Source: Chryseobacterium wanjuense (GTDB lineage: Bacteria; Bacteroidota; Bacteroidia; Flavobacteriales; Weeksellaceae). From it: a stretch of 64,000 bases of DNA. Positions within the stretch are counted from its first letter, which is position 1, and the number at the start of each line of letters is the position of its first letter. Under the pieces are notes generated by a model. The model was given only the letters and a program-made list of their open reading frames with translations, had not been told where the DNA came from and made no database searches. The stretch spans positions 558,001 to 622,000 of the forward strand of contig NZ_FOIU01000001.1 in NCBI RefSeq assembly GCF_900111495.1. Direction: 5' to 3'. Made by a program: the position numbers and the translations under genes. Positions 6,842 through 14,474 of the stretch are shown here, piece after piece.

Positions 6842-8989
6842 TTAAATTCTCTCCAATTCATCCGCATCAATCGTCGTCTTGAACGTTCCGTAATTCACAA
6901 TCACCTTATTTCTGGAGATCTTTTCGATCGTTCCCACACTCGTGCTTCCGGTGATGCGAACCCGTTGTCCGACTTTCATCCACAGAGCGCGGTCTGTTTT
7001 ACGCTTTTCTTCCAGTTTTTCGTTGGTTTCGGCGATTTTTTCAATGACATCTTCCTTCTTCAGTTGTTGGGTGATTTTTCTTTTCACCACCTGAAGCCGT
7101 TTACTTTCATCTTTGTCAGCTCCTATTTTCCTGAATTTTTCCTGTTCCAAAAGCTTCACAAAATCCTTCACCACATCTTTCCTCGATTTTCCTTTGGTAT
7201 AGCTGTCGATGAACGTTTCAATTTTGTTTCCAAACTGCAGTTTACGATGTTCTTCTTCGTAAAGTTTTTGAAAATTATACAACTTTTGCTGAAGCTGCTC
7301 GTTCAGTTTTTGCAGGTTATCGCGCTTATCTTCAACAGATTCTTTTCTTTCCGCGAGATCAGTTTTCAGTTTTTCAACCTCAAATTTTTCCTGCTGAAGC
7401 TTTACAATCGTTTTATCAAGATTTACAATATCATGTTCTACTTTTTTCTTAGCAGAATGAATGATAAACCTCGGAATTTTATTCTTCTCCGCAACTTCAA
7501 ACGTGAATGAGCTTCCCGCTTGCCCGACTTCAAGTTTATACATCGGCTCCAGCGTCTCTTCATTAAACAGCATTGCGGCATTTTCTGCATTGGGAAGCTG
7601 TTCTACGACCAATTTGATATTCGTGTAGTGCGTTGTAATGATGGCAAAACTTTTCTTATCATAGAAAAACTCAAGGAAACTTTCTGCCAGAGCACCACCC
7701 AATTCCGGATCGGAACCTGTACCGAATTCATCGATGAGCAATAAAGTATTTGCATCGGCTTCACGAATGATCCCCGACATTTTTTTTAATCTTGATGAAT
7801 ACGTCGAAAGATGATTTTCAATGGATTGATTATCACCAATATCAGTCATGATTTTGTCAAAGAAAAACATCTCTGATTTCGGATGAGCAGGAACCAAAAT
7901 TCCGCTTTGAATCATCAGCTGAAGCAATCCGACGGTTTTCAAAGTGATTGATTTTCCACCCGCATTCGGTCCGGAAATACAGATAATTCTGTTATGTTCC
8001 GTTAAAGTCAGGGTTTGAGGGTAGATGGTTTTATTTTCCGCTTTATTTCTTAAAAACAATAAAGGGTGAAACGCATCTTTTAATCTTAAGGTTTTATGAC
8101 GGTTAATTTTCGGTAAAATACCATTGATTAATTCCGCAAATTTAGCTTTGGCTCTCGTTAAATCCAGGTCAAAAATATACACCTGATATCTCCAGAGCTG
8201 AGGTTGAAATTCTGCTAATTCTGCCGTTAATTTTCTCAGGATCTTGTCAATTTCCTTTTTCTCTTCTTCTTCATTTTCCCGAAGTTTGAAATAATGTTTA
8301 ACCACACTGTCCGGTTGAATGTAAGTAATAGAACCGGTTTTTGAAATTCCTAAAACTCTTCCCGCCACTCTTTTCTTGAAACCCGATTTTACAGCTAAAA
8401 CCCTTTGATCTTCAATAATAGTTTCGCGGATATCATCCAAAAAATCACTTTGACCGTAAGTGGTCAATGCACGGTTGAAGTTTTCCTGAATCGCTTTTTT
8501 AGCGTGCTGGATTTCAGTTCTTAACGTTTTTAAAATAGGTGAAGCTTCACTTTTTACTTCACCAAAACGGTTAAAAACTTTATCTACCTTATCAATAATT
8601 TCCTTTTTGAATTCCAATACGGAAGCTTCTTCCATCAAAGTAGGGAAGGTTTCCGGCATGGTCGGGAAAAACTTCTGAAGTTTTCCGATTTGCTCCGTGA
8701 TGGTTTTGATTTTGATGAAAGCGCTGTTTTCCAGTCGGTAATTTTCGATCAGCATGAGTTTCAACTCACTTTCAATATCCTCATATTCATCAAACGGAAT
8801 CGCATTTGAACTTTCAAAACTCGAAAGATATTCGGAAGTTTTTTTCAAAGAAAGTTCGGCCTCGTCAATTTCCATCGGACGAAGTTGAAGAATTTTTTCT
8901 CTTGTTTTCGGAGAATACGCAAAAGGAGAAATTTCCGCGAGCAATTGCGGAAACTCTAATTCGTTTAAATCTTCTTTATTTATATACAC
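6842..8989 (-). CDS. mutS2: MutS2-family ATPase/endonuclease lacking an Smr domain
   Basis: This 715-residue protein has the MutS core and ATPase domains. The Walker A motif is SGPNAGGKS near residue 339, Walker B is LLLIDEFGTGSDPE near residue 417, and a following TTHYTNIK segment completes the ABC-type site. A long coiled coil follows at about 515-640, and the protein ends in a KOW-like beta domain (VGQRVRITGSTSVGTIEKI). MutS2 acts on recombination intermediates or collided ribosomes in other bacteria. The usual C-terminal Smr nuclease domain is absent, as the stop follows the KOW-like part. The start is GTG at 8989, since no ATG lies near the conserved MYINKEDLNELEF start. Confidence 0.92.
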   Translation of the reverse strand: MYINKEDLNELEFPQLLAEISPFAYSPKTREKILQLRPMEIDEAELSLKKTSEYLSSFESSNAIPFDEYEDIESELKLMLIENYRLENSAFIKIKTITEQIGKLQKFFPTMPETFPTLMEEASVLEFKKEIIDKVDKVFNRFGEVKSEASPILKTLRTEIQHAKKAIQENFNRALTTYGQSDFLDDIRETIIEDQRVLAVKSGFKKRVAGRVLGISKTGSITYIQPDSVVKHYFKLRENEEEEKKEIDKILRKLTAELAEFQPQLWRYQVYIFDLDLTRAKAKFAELINGILPKINRHKTLRLKDAFHPLLFLRNKAENKTIYPQTLTLTEHNRIICISGPNAGGKSITLKTVGLLQLMIQSGILVPAHPKSEMFFFDKIMTDIGDNQSIENHLSTYSSRLKKMSGIIREADANTLLLIDEFGTGSDPELGGALAESFLEFFYDKKSFAIITTHYTNIKLVVEQLPNAENAAMLFNEETLEPMYKLEVGQAGSSFTFEVAEKNKIPRFIIHSAKKKVEHDIVNLDKTIVKLQQEKFEVEKLKTDLAERKESVEDKRDNLQKLNEQLQQKLYNFQKLYEEEHRKLQFGNKIETFIDSYTKGKSRKDVVKDFVKLLEQEKFRKIGADKDESKRLQVVKRKITQQLKKEDVIEKIAETNEKLEEKRKTDRALWMKVGQRVRITGSTSVGTIEKISRNKVIVNYGTFKTTIDADELERI

Positions 8990-9046
8990 AGTGCAAATTT
9001 AGTGAAAAATGTGCATTTTATTTTGGAAATGAGTTAATTTGAAAAA

Positions 9047-9202
9047 TGTTGGTATTCGCAAAGGCGCAATTTTTTTTAAAATTATAAACCGTATTTTAAG
9101 ACGCAAGAAAATCAAAGATTTTCAATTTTATCGAAGATAAAAACCTTGTGTCTTATCTGAAAAAGAAAATTTAAAAAAATTGCGCCTTTGCGAATACCAA
9201 CA
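9047..9202. repeat. Near-perfect inverted-repeat element of about 155 bp
   Basis: Arms at 9047-9079 and 9170-9202 are inverted copies of a 32-33 base sequence starting TGTTGGTATTCGCAAAGGCG, differing only by one base in a homopolymer run. The roughly 90 bp between them is AT-rich and has no gene. The element lies between mutS2 and the broken GNAT gene and has the size and shape of a small non-autonomous (MITE-like) element or a long cruciform. No target duplication was identified. Confidence 0.75.
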
Positions 9203-9226
9203 CATTAAGTTTATTAAATTTGAGAT

Positions 9227-9744
9227 ATGAAGCTAGAAACCGAAAGACTCCAGTTAAAAGAAATCAACGAAAGCCATGTTGACGATATCCTGAAAATCCG
9301 GAGCAATGAAGTGATCAATCAGTTTGTGCAGAGAAAATCTCCGAAAAACAATTATGATGCGTTGCAATTTATTTTAACCATTAAAGAAAGAACCCAAAAT
9401 AATCAATCTTTTTATTGGGGAATTTCGCTTAAAGATCAATCCAATTTAATCAATCCAATTTAATCGGAACAATTTGTCTGTATAATTTTTCTGAAGACCG
9501 AAAAGTCGCGGAAGTCGGTTATGAATTATTACCCGATTACCACAGGCAAGGAATCATGTCGGAAGCATTGAATACTGTTGTAAATTTTGCTTTTAATGAA
9601 TTACATTTGCATGAAATTCTGGCGATGACCCATCAATCGAATGAAAACTCAAAAAGTCTTCTTTTAAAGCATGATTTTGTGCTGGAAGAGGGGAGAGAGG
9701 ATGAAGGTTTTCCTGAGAATTTGGTTTTTAGTTTAAAGAAATAG
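9227..9744 (+). pseudogene. GNAT N-acetyltransferase (RimJ/RimL-like), frameshifted by a 14-bp duplication
   Basis: The first part (78 codons) opens MKLETERLQLKEINESHVDD, the usual start of RimJ/RimL-type acetyltransferases. It ends early because ATCAATCCAATTTA occurs twice in tandem (9435-9448 and 9449-9462). Removing one copy joins it in frame to the second part, which holds the acetyl-CoA-binding region (GYELLPDYHRQGIMSEALNT) and the FNELHLHEILAMTHQSNENS core. The restored product would be 167 residues, a normal length. The break could be a dead gene or a reversible slippage switch. A TAAATTTG just before the ATG may be its -7 element. Confidence 0.85.
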
Positions 9745-9754
9745 ACGCTTCATT

Positions 9755-9916
9755 TGTCATTCGAGACAGACTGAAGGTCTGCGAACGAAGTTCAAGAAAT
9801 CTATGTTTTATTTTTAATCATTAAATTTGAAGCTTAATTTTAATAATTTTAAAGAGATTCTTCACTACGCTTCTGAACTACGTTCGCAGACCTTCAGTCT
9901 GTGTTCTGAATGACAG
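9755..9916. repeat. Inverted repeat with ACAGACTGAAGGTCTGCGAACG arms
   Basis: The 22-base arms at 9766-9787 and 9881-9902 are perfect inverted copies, and weaker matching extends to TGTCATTC on the outside. The roughly 95 bp between them is AT-rich. Related sequence (TTTACGAACG, AAGCATCTGTC) appears at about 61642-61685 and inside the element at 46816-46935, so this is one member of a dispersed intergenic family. Confidence 0.7.
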
Positions 9917-9951
9917 TCTGGCGCAAAAATTGAATTTTCAAATTGAAAAAT

Positions 9952-10593
9952 ATGACCTGGACAGAAATACTAGCCCCCATAAAAAGCACCCCATACTTTA
10001 CCAATCTTTGGGAAAAAGTAAAACAAGAATATGCAACTACAAAAGTTTTTCCGCCGAAAAATCAGATTTTCAGGGCGTTGGAAATTACACCTTTTGACGA
10101 TATTGAAGTAGTAATTATCGGGCAAGATCCTTATCATAATGATTTTCAGGCCAATGGATTGTGTTTTTCCGTTTCTGAGCAAGTTGCTGCACCACCGTCA
10201 TTGAAAAATATTTTCATTGAATTAAAAGATGATCTGGGAGTTGTAAGAACTTCAAAAGAGCTTGATGATTGGGGAAAGCAGGGTGTTTTATTGTTGAATG
10301 CCACGTTAACGGTTCGTGCCCATTCTCCGAATTCCCACAAAGATTTAGGTTGGGAAAAATTTACAGATTTTATTATTAAAGAAATTTCAGATAAAAAAGA
10401 GAATGTAGTTTTTGTGTTGTGGGGCGCTTTTGCACAAAAAAAAGCCGAACTTATAGATCCGGCTAAACATTTTATTTTAAAGTCTGCGCATCCGTCTCCG
10501 TTTTCGGTCCACAGAGGATTTTTCGGGAGCAAACCTTTTTCAAAAATTAATGAATACTTGGTTTCAAAAGGGAAGAAGCCTATTTCGTGGTAG
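9952..10593 (+). CDS. ung: Uracil-DNA glycosylase, family 1
   Basis: This enzyme removes uracil from DNA to start base excision repair. The 213-residue protein carries the water-activating motif IGQDPYH near residue 59, the uracil-binding region NGLCFSV, and the DNA-intercalation loop SAHPSPFSVHRGFFGSKPF near residue 180. Length and motifs are standard for the family. The ATG at 9952 (MTWTEILAPIKSTPYFTNLW) was chosen because the longer frame begins with TTG at 9943 and homologues start with MTWTEIL. Its 3' end overlaps the convergent lipoprotein gene by 14 bases. Confidence 0.96.
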   Translation: MTWTEILAPIKSTPYFTNLWEKVKQEYATTKVFPPKNQIFRALEITPFDDIEVVIIGQDPYHNDFQANGLCFSVSEQVAAPPSLKNIFIELKDDLGVVRTSKELDDWGKQGVLLLNATLTVRAHSPNSHKDLGWEKFTDFIIKEISDKKENVVFVLWGAFAQKKAELIDPAKHFILKSAHPSPFSVHRGFFGSKPFSKINEYLVSKGKKPISW

Positions 10594-11077
10594 AATTTTC
10601 TCCCGCTTTTTTAATGACGATTCCTATTTTGTATTTGCCTTGCAAAGCTTTCGCGCCTTCCGCATCTCCGGGATACGGATCGACCTGAGCTAAGGAAATG
10701 GTATATCCGTTGAAATCTGCAGATTTGCTGTAGTTTCGTCCTTTGTTATCCATAGTTGCGATGTTTAAGGTCATTGGTCGCGTCGCTACACCCATCACTT
10801 CAACCTGAGCTACGGCAACTCCCGCCCAAATGCAATTAACCCCTTTCGGACAGCGGCTGTCTTCGGAAATCCCTTTGAAAGTCACATTCATTTGGTATTC
10901 TTTCAGGAATTTATTTTCTCCTTCGTTGAAGTAGATGACTTTTTCTCCTTTCATGGGTTGAGTTTTTGGAGTTTCGGTGGCAGTCCAGGTTTTTTCGGCA
11001 GTTTTCGGCTCTTTCTGGGCATTGCAATTTATTAATACTAATAATCCTAAACTCAGTATGATGGTTTTATGAAACAT
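10580..11077 (-). CDS. Small lipoprotein of unknown function
   Basis: This 165-residue protein begins with a lipoprotein signal (IILSLGLLVLINCNAQ), placing Cys18 as the lipidated residue. The body contains SRCPKGVNCIWAGVAVAQVE, a motif with two cysteines that is shared by a group of uncharacterised Bacteroidota lipoproteins. It ends in a beta-rich segment after NGYTISLAQVDPYPGD. No activity is known to me. It follows the DUF456 gene by 12 bases on the same strand, so the two probably form an operon. Confidence 0.8.
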   Translation of the reverse strand: MFHKTIILSLGLLVLINCNAQKEPKTAEKTWTATETPKTQPMKGEKVIYFNEGENKFLKEYQMNVTFKGISEDSRCPKGVNCIWAGVAVAQVEVMGVATRPMTLNIATMDNKGRNYSKSADFNGYTISLAQVDPYPGDAEGAKALQGKYKIGIVIKKAGENSTTK

Positions 11078-11089
11078 AATTTTTTTTAT

Positions 11090-11587
11090 TTAAATAACAT
11101 TAAGCATATCCAGAACTACTACCAAAAACATTGCCACTCCTACCACAAAGCTGAATCCGGTTCCGTAAATAAACCCGATAAATGCTCCTTTTGTAGATTT
11201 TAAGGCTTTGTTCATGTCTTTGCTGTCATGAAGCAATTCACCTACAAAAACTCCGGCGAACATTCCGATTAAAAAACCTAATGGAATCGGAAGAAACATC
11301 CCGATAATCATTCCGACTACAGAACCGATGCTTCCCCAACGGGTTCCTCCGTATTTCTGGTTGGTTTTGGCAGGAATTACATAACTGAGAACAACTGAAA
11401 CCAGCGTCAGAATCCCGAAAGCCCAAATGTAAACCATAGGCAAATCTGCATTTGTCCCGAATTTGTAAATTAATAAACCACAGATGCTCAATAATAATCC
11501 CGGCAAAATGGGTAAAAATGTTCCCAAAATCCCCAGGAATAAGAGAATCAGACAGAGAATATTAATTAATGCTGTATCCATATTCAT
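11090..11587 (-). CDS. DUF456 domain-containing membrane protein
   Basis: This 165-residue integral membrane protein matches DUF456: a hairpin of two hydrophobic helices (ILGTFLPILPGLLLSICGLL), then another pair, with a conserved YGGTRWGSIGSVVGMIIG stretch that is rich in glycine. The last helix ends near the C-terminus. Function is unknown. The ATG at 11587 was chosen, because the frame extended to 11608 would need a TTG start; 11581 is an equally possible ATG. It is the first gene of a small operon with the lipoprotein at 10580-11077. Confidence 0.8.
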   Translation of the reverse strand: MNMDTALINILCLILLFLGILGTFLPILPGLLLSICGLLIYKFGTNADLPMVYIWAFGILTLVSVVLSYVIPAKTNQKYGGTRWGSIGSVVGMIIGMFLPIPLGFLIGMFAGVFVGELLHDSKDMNKALKSTKGAFIGFIYGTGFSFVVGVAMFLVVVLDMLNVI

Positions 11588-11620
11588 GTTTAAAAAATCT
11601 GTATGCAAGATATAAAAAAA

Positions 11621-11639
11621 GTGGCTTTAAAAAAGCCAC
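11621..11639 (-). terminator. Terminator after the carboxypeptidase-regulatory-like lipoprotein gene
   Basis: GTGGCTTT pairs with AAAGCCAC across a 3-base loop and is followed on the minus strand by TTTTTTTAT. It lies 23 bases past the stop of the gene at 11662-12843. Confidence 0.85.
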
Positions 11640-11661
11640 CTCCATGTTTAAGATAAAGTTA

Positions 11662-12843
11662 TTATAGGTTTAAGATTACATATTGTAGAATCACGCCTGC
11701 GTTTCCGATGTTTCCTGAAGCATGATTATGGAAAGTGGTGTAATAAATATAGCCACTTGTTGAAGATCCGGAACAAGGCCCTACCGTTGCTCCTAGCGCA
11801 ACCAGATAAGGAACTAATACCTGTGGAACTGAAATACTGATCTGGATATTTCCCGGAAGAGTAATACAAACCGTTACAAATGTTGTGGTTGTTCCGATCG
11901 GAGTCGTTGTCGTACCCGTCGCTGTAAAATGATTGGATCTGATCATTAGAGGGTCATTTGATGAAGTTTCTTTAACCAAAACTTCCCAATAATTCGGATC
12001 GTAGTTAATGATTTTTTGCCATTGGCTTAAATCATAGTCGATATTAAGTGTACTGAAGCCTAAAGCTGAAGTAAGTCCTGCATTATTTACCGTAGCGGCT
12101 ACCATACCAGAGGTTCCGATATTTTTAGAACATAGTTTTGAATCAGGAACGAATCCTCCTGGAAGCGAACAATTGTTGGTATTGGTTGTTCCACCCACTA
12201 AATACGCCACATCCCAGTCTGAAGCATAGATACTTCCTCCATTAGCTACGAAAGTTGCTAAATTCGCGTCAATTACCGTATAAAGTGCCGGATTGGAAGT
12301 GTAGCTGGATCTTGAACCGCAGTTAAGAAAAATAATGTCATACTGTGCAATCGTTGTAAGGTTGGCAAGATCGCTATTGTTGATTTCCGTCGCAGTATAT
12401 CCTAAAGTCTGGATAATATCTTCGATTTTATCATAAGTTCCTTTTACGTAAGCAATTTTTGCAACCTGGTTCAGTTTGGTTTGGCTGACATCGAGATTTA
12501 GAGTTTCATTGTCTTTTACAGTGGCGGAAATTTCTGTACGGAAATTGCTTCCGTTACCTGTTTGGATATGGATGGTGTGGTTTCCAACCGGTGCTTCCAA
12601 AGTGAAATTACCTTCTGCGTCTGATGTGGTATAGTAGATTTTATACTTGTCATCAAAAGTAAAAACTGAAGCTCCACCAATAGGTTTGGTTCCGTTTTGT
12701 GACATCACTTTTCCGGTGAGTTTTCCGGTTTTTGCAACCGCCGGAGTCGTATTCTCTGTAGCTATCGGAGAATCGTCTCCTCCTGCGCAACTGGTTAAAA
12801 GTGTGAATACACACAACAAAATAAAAAAGTAGTTTTGTTTCAT
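11662..12843 (-). CDS. Lipoprotein with an N-terminal carboxypeptidase-regulatory-like beta domain
   Basis: This 393-residue protein starts with a lipoprotein signal ending in LLTSCAGGDDS. Residues about 40-115 form a carboxypeptidase-D regulatory-like domain (GKLTGKVMSQNGTKPIGGAS, then AEGNFTLEAPVGNHTIHI). The central part, with YDIIFLNCGSRSSYTSNPAL, resembles a Rossmann-like or ThuA/glutamine-amidotransferase-like domain. The C-terminal half is rich in Thr and Gly. It is probably a surface or outer-membrane lipoprotein of unknown role. The start at 12843 (MKQNYFF) is preferred; the frame to 12849 begins with TTG. It is monocistronic with its own terminator. Confidence 0.8.
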   Translation of the reverse strand: MKQNYFFILLCVFTLLTSCAGGDDSPIATENTTPAVAKTGKLTGKVMSQNGTKPIGGASVFTFDDKYKIYYTTSDAEGNFTLEAPVGNHTIHIQTGNGSNFRTEISATVKDNETLNLDVSQTKLNQVAKIAYVKGTYDKIEDIIQTLGYTATEINNSDLANLTTIAQYDIIFLNCGSRSSYTSNPALYTVIDANLATFVANGGSIYASDWDVAYLVGGTTNTNNCSLPGGFVPDSKLCSKNIGTSGMVAATVNNAGLTSALGFSTLNIDYDLSQWQKIINYDPNYWEVLVKETSSNDPLMIRSNHFTATGTTTTPIGTTTTFVTVCITLPGNIQISISVPQVLVPYLVALGATVGPCSGSSTSGYIYYTTFHNHASGNIGNAGVILQYVILNL

Positions 12844-13112
12844 ATTCAATTGATTTAGATTTGTTTAGTTTTTATCAAATTTAAAAAATAAATAAATATA
12901 AAATCATAAAATGGTGAATTTTTTTAATATAATTTAGGGATATTCTTGGTTTGTGATAAATTTTTCATTTGTTGATCAGGGTTTGTTGATGGTTATATTT
13001 TAAAAATTTGTAATAAAATTTCCATAAATAATAAAATGCAGCTTATTTTGGGATGAAAATTGATACAGAATTTTTAATTAAAAGCATACTTAAATTTTAT
13101 AAATTTGCTGTA

Positions 13113-14378
13113 ATGAATGATCAGTTACAAGATACCAAAAGTTTTTTGCAAGAGCTTAGCGAACAGCTTTACATTTATATAAGCCAGATTGCTCCATCTG
13201 GTCTTGATTGGGTCTTTCATATTATAGTAAAATTGGCTTTACTTTGTGCTATTTTTTTGATTTTTGATTTTATTTTTAAATTCATCATTAATAATTTTTT
13301 TAAATTTTTTCATAATCAGGAAAAATATCCTGTAATAAAATCAATTTATCAATCTAAGGTCTCGAATTCACTTGCTCACTTAATAGCTCTTTTAATAATA
13401 GGAGGGATTCATGAATCTATATTTTCTGGTGCATTGAGAAACACATCTAAATTTATTGTAAGATCAGTAAATTTAGGTCTTGTAATGATTTTTGCCGGAA
13501 TGTTGTATCGAGGATTAACAGCTTTTAGAAACTACTTTACAATAAAACAGGATTTCTACAAAATAATGGCTCTCAATGCTATTTCAGAGACTATGAAAAT
13601 CTTAGGAATTTTCATTTTCTCAATTGTCGGGATCTGCGTGATTTTCGGGATTAAAGGGACAACCATTGTCGGAAGTTTAGGGGCAATTACGGCGGTTTTG
13701 GTGTTGGTTTTCCGGGATACGATTTTAGGATTTGTGACGGGGATTCACGTGGCGACTTCGAAAAACATGAAAGTGGGTGACTGGGTAAGTATTCCCAAAT
13801 ACAGCATCGAAGGGAATATCTCGGATATAAGCCTGTTAACCACAAAAATTACCAATTTCGATAAGACGGTTTCCACCATTCCAACATATGATTTGCTGAC
13901 AACGGAGATTAAAAATCTTCAGGTAATGTCCGAATCCAACACAAGGAGGATTAAAAAATCGATTTATTTTAATATTAATTCTTTTAAATTTTTAACAGAA
14001 GAAGATATTGAAAGATTAAAGGATATTAACCTGATTTCAGAATATCTTGAAGGAAAAAGCATTGAATTAAGAAAAGAAAAAGAAACTCTGAAGCATAGTG
14101 ATAAAATAATCAACGGAATGCAGCTGACAAATATCGGTGTTTTCAGGTATTATGCCCAAAGATATATTGAAAATGATCCTGAGGTAGATCAGGATGGCGC
14201 GATGATGGTACGCCAGCTGGATATAACGCCGCAAGGTTTGCCGCTGGAAATTTACTGTTTTGCAAATGATTCGAAATGGGAACATTTTGAGCAGATTCAG
14301 GCAGATATTTTTGACCATTTATTGGTAGCTTCAAAAGAATTTGATCTGCAGGTGATGCAGGTGAGTGTGAAAGTGTAA
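13113..14378 (+). CDS. MscS-family mechanosensitive ion channel (YbdG-like)
   Basis: This protein is a small-conductance mechanosensitive channel that protects the cell against osmotic downshock. It has about four or five transmembrane segments (near 25-50, 75-95, 110-130, 155-200). The pore-lining segment and the beta domain lie around GIKGTTIVGSLGAITAVLVL and HVATSKNMKVGDWVSIPKYS. A soluble C-terminal domain follows. The extended length (421 residues) and the large C-terminal insertion fit the YbdG/MscM type. The start at 13113 (MNDQLQDTKSF) was chosen; an in-frame ATG at 13053 would add 20 residues. It stands alone with a terminator behind it. Confidence 0.9.
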   Translation: MNDQLQDTKSFLQELSEQLYIYISQIAPSGLDWVFHIIVKLALLCAIFLIFDFIFKFIINNFFKFFHNQEKYPVIKSIYQSKVSNSLAHLIALLIIGGIHESIFSGALRNTSKFIVRSVNLGLVMIFAGMLYRGLTAFRNYFTIKQDFYKIMALNAISETMKILGIFIFSIVGICVIFGIKGTTIVGSLGAITAVLVLVFRDTILGFVTGIHVATSKNMKVGDWVSIPKYSIEGNISDISLLTTKITNFDKTVSTIPTYDLLTTEIKNLQVMSESNTRRIKKSIYFNINSFKFLTEEDIERLKDINLISEYLEGKSIELRKEKETLKHSDKIINGMQLTNIGVFRYYAQRYIENDPEVDQDGAMMVRQLDITPQGLPLEIYCFANDSKWEHFEQIQADIFDHLLVASKEFDLQVMQVSVKV

Positions 14379-14417
14379 TGAATTAGATATTTAAAACGAT
14401 TTAGTTTTTAAAATAAA

Positions 14418-14450
14418 AAAGATTCTGGTGAAATTATTGCCAGAATCTTT
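14418..14450. terminator. Bidirectional terminator between mscS-like gene and susD
   Basis: AAAGATTCTGG pairs with CCAGAATCTTT across an 11-base loop and has T-rich flanks on both strands. It lies between two convergent genes. Confidence 0.8.
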
Positions 14451-14474
14451 TTATTTAAAGGGTTTCTTTTATAG

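Noticed and set aside
6824..7510. A 228-codon plus-strand frame opposite mutS2
   Set aside because: It is extremely rich in Phe, as expected from the antisense of a Lys/Glu-rich coiled coil, and lies inside a confident gene.
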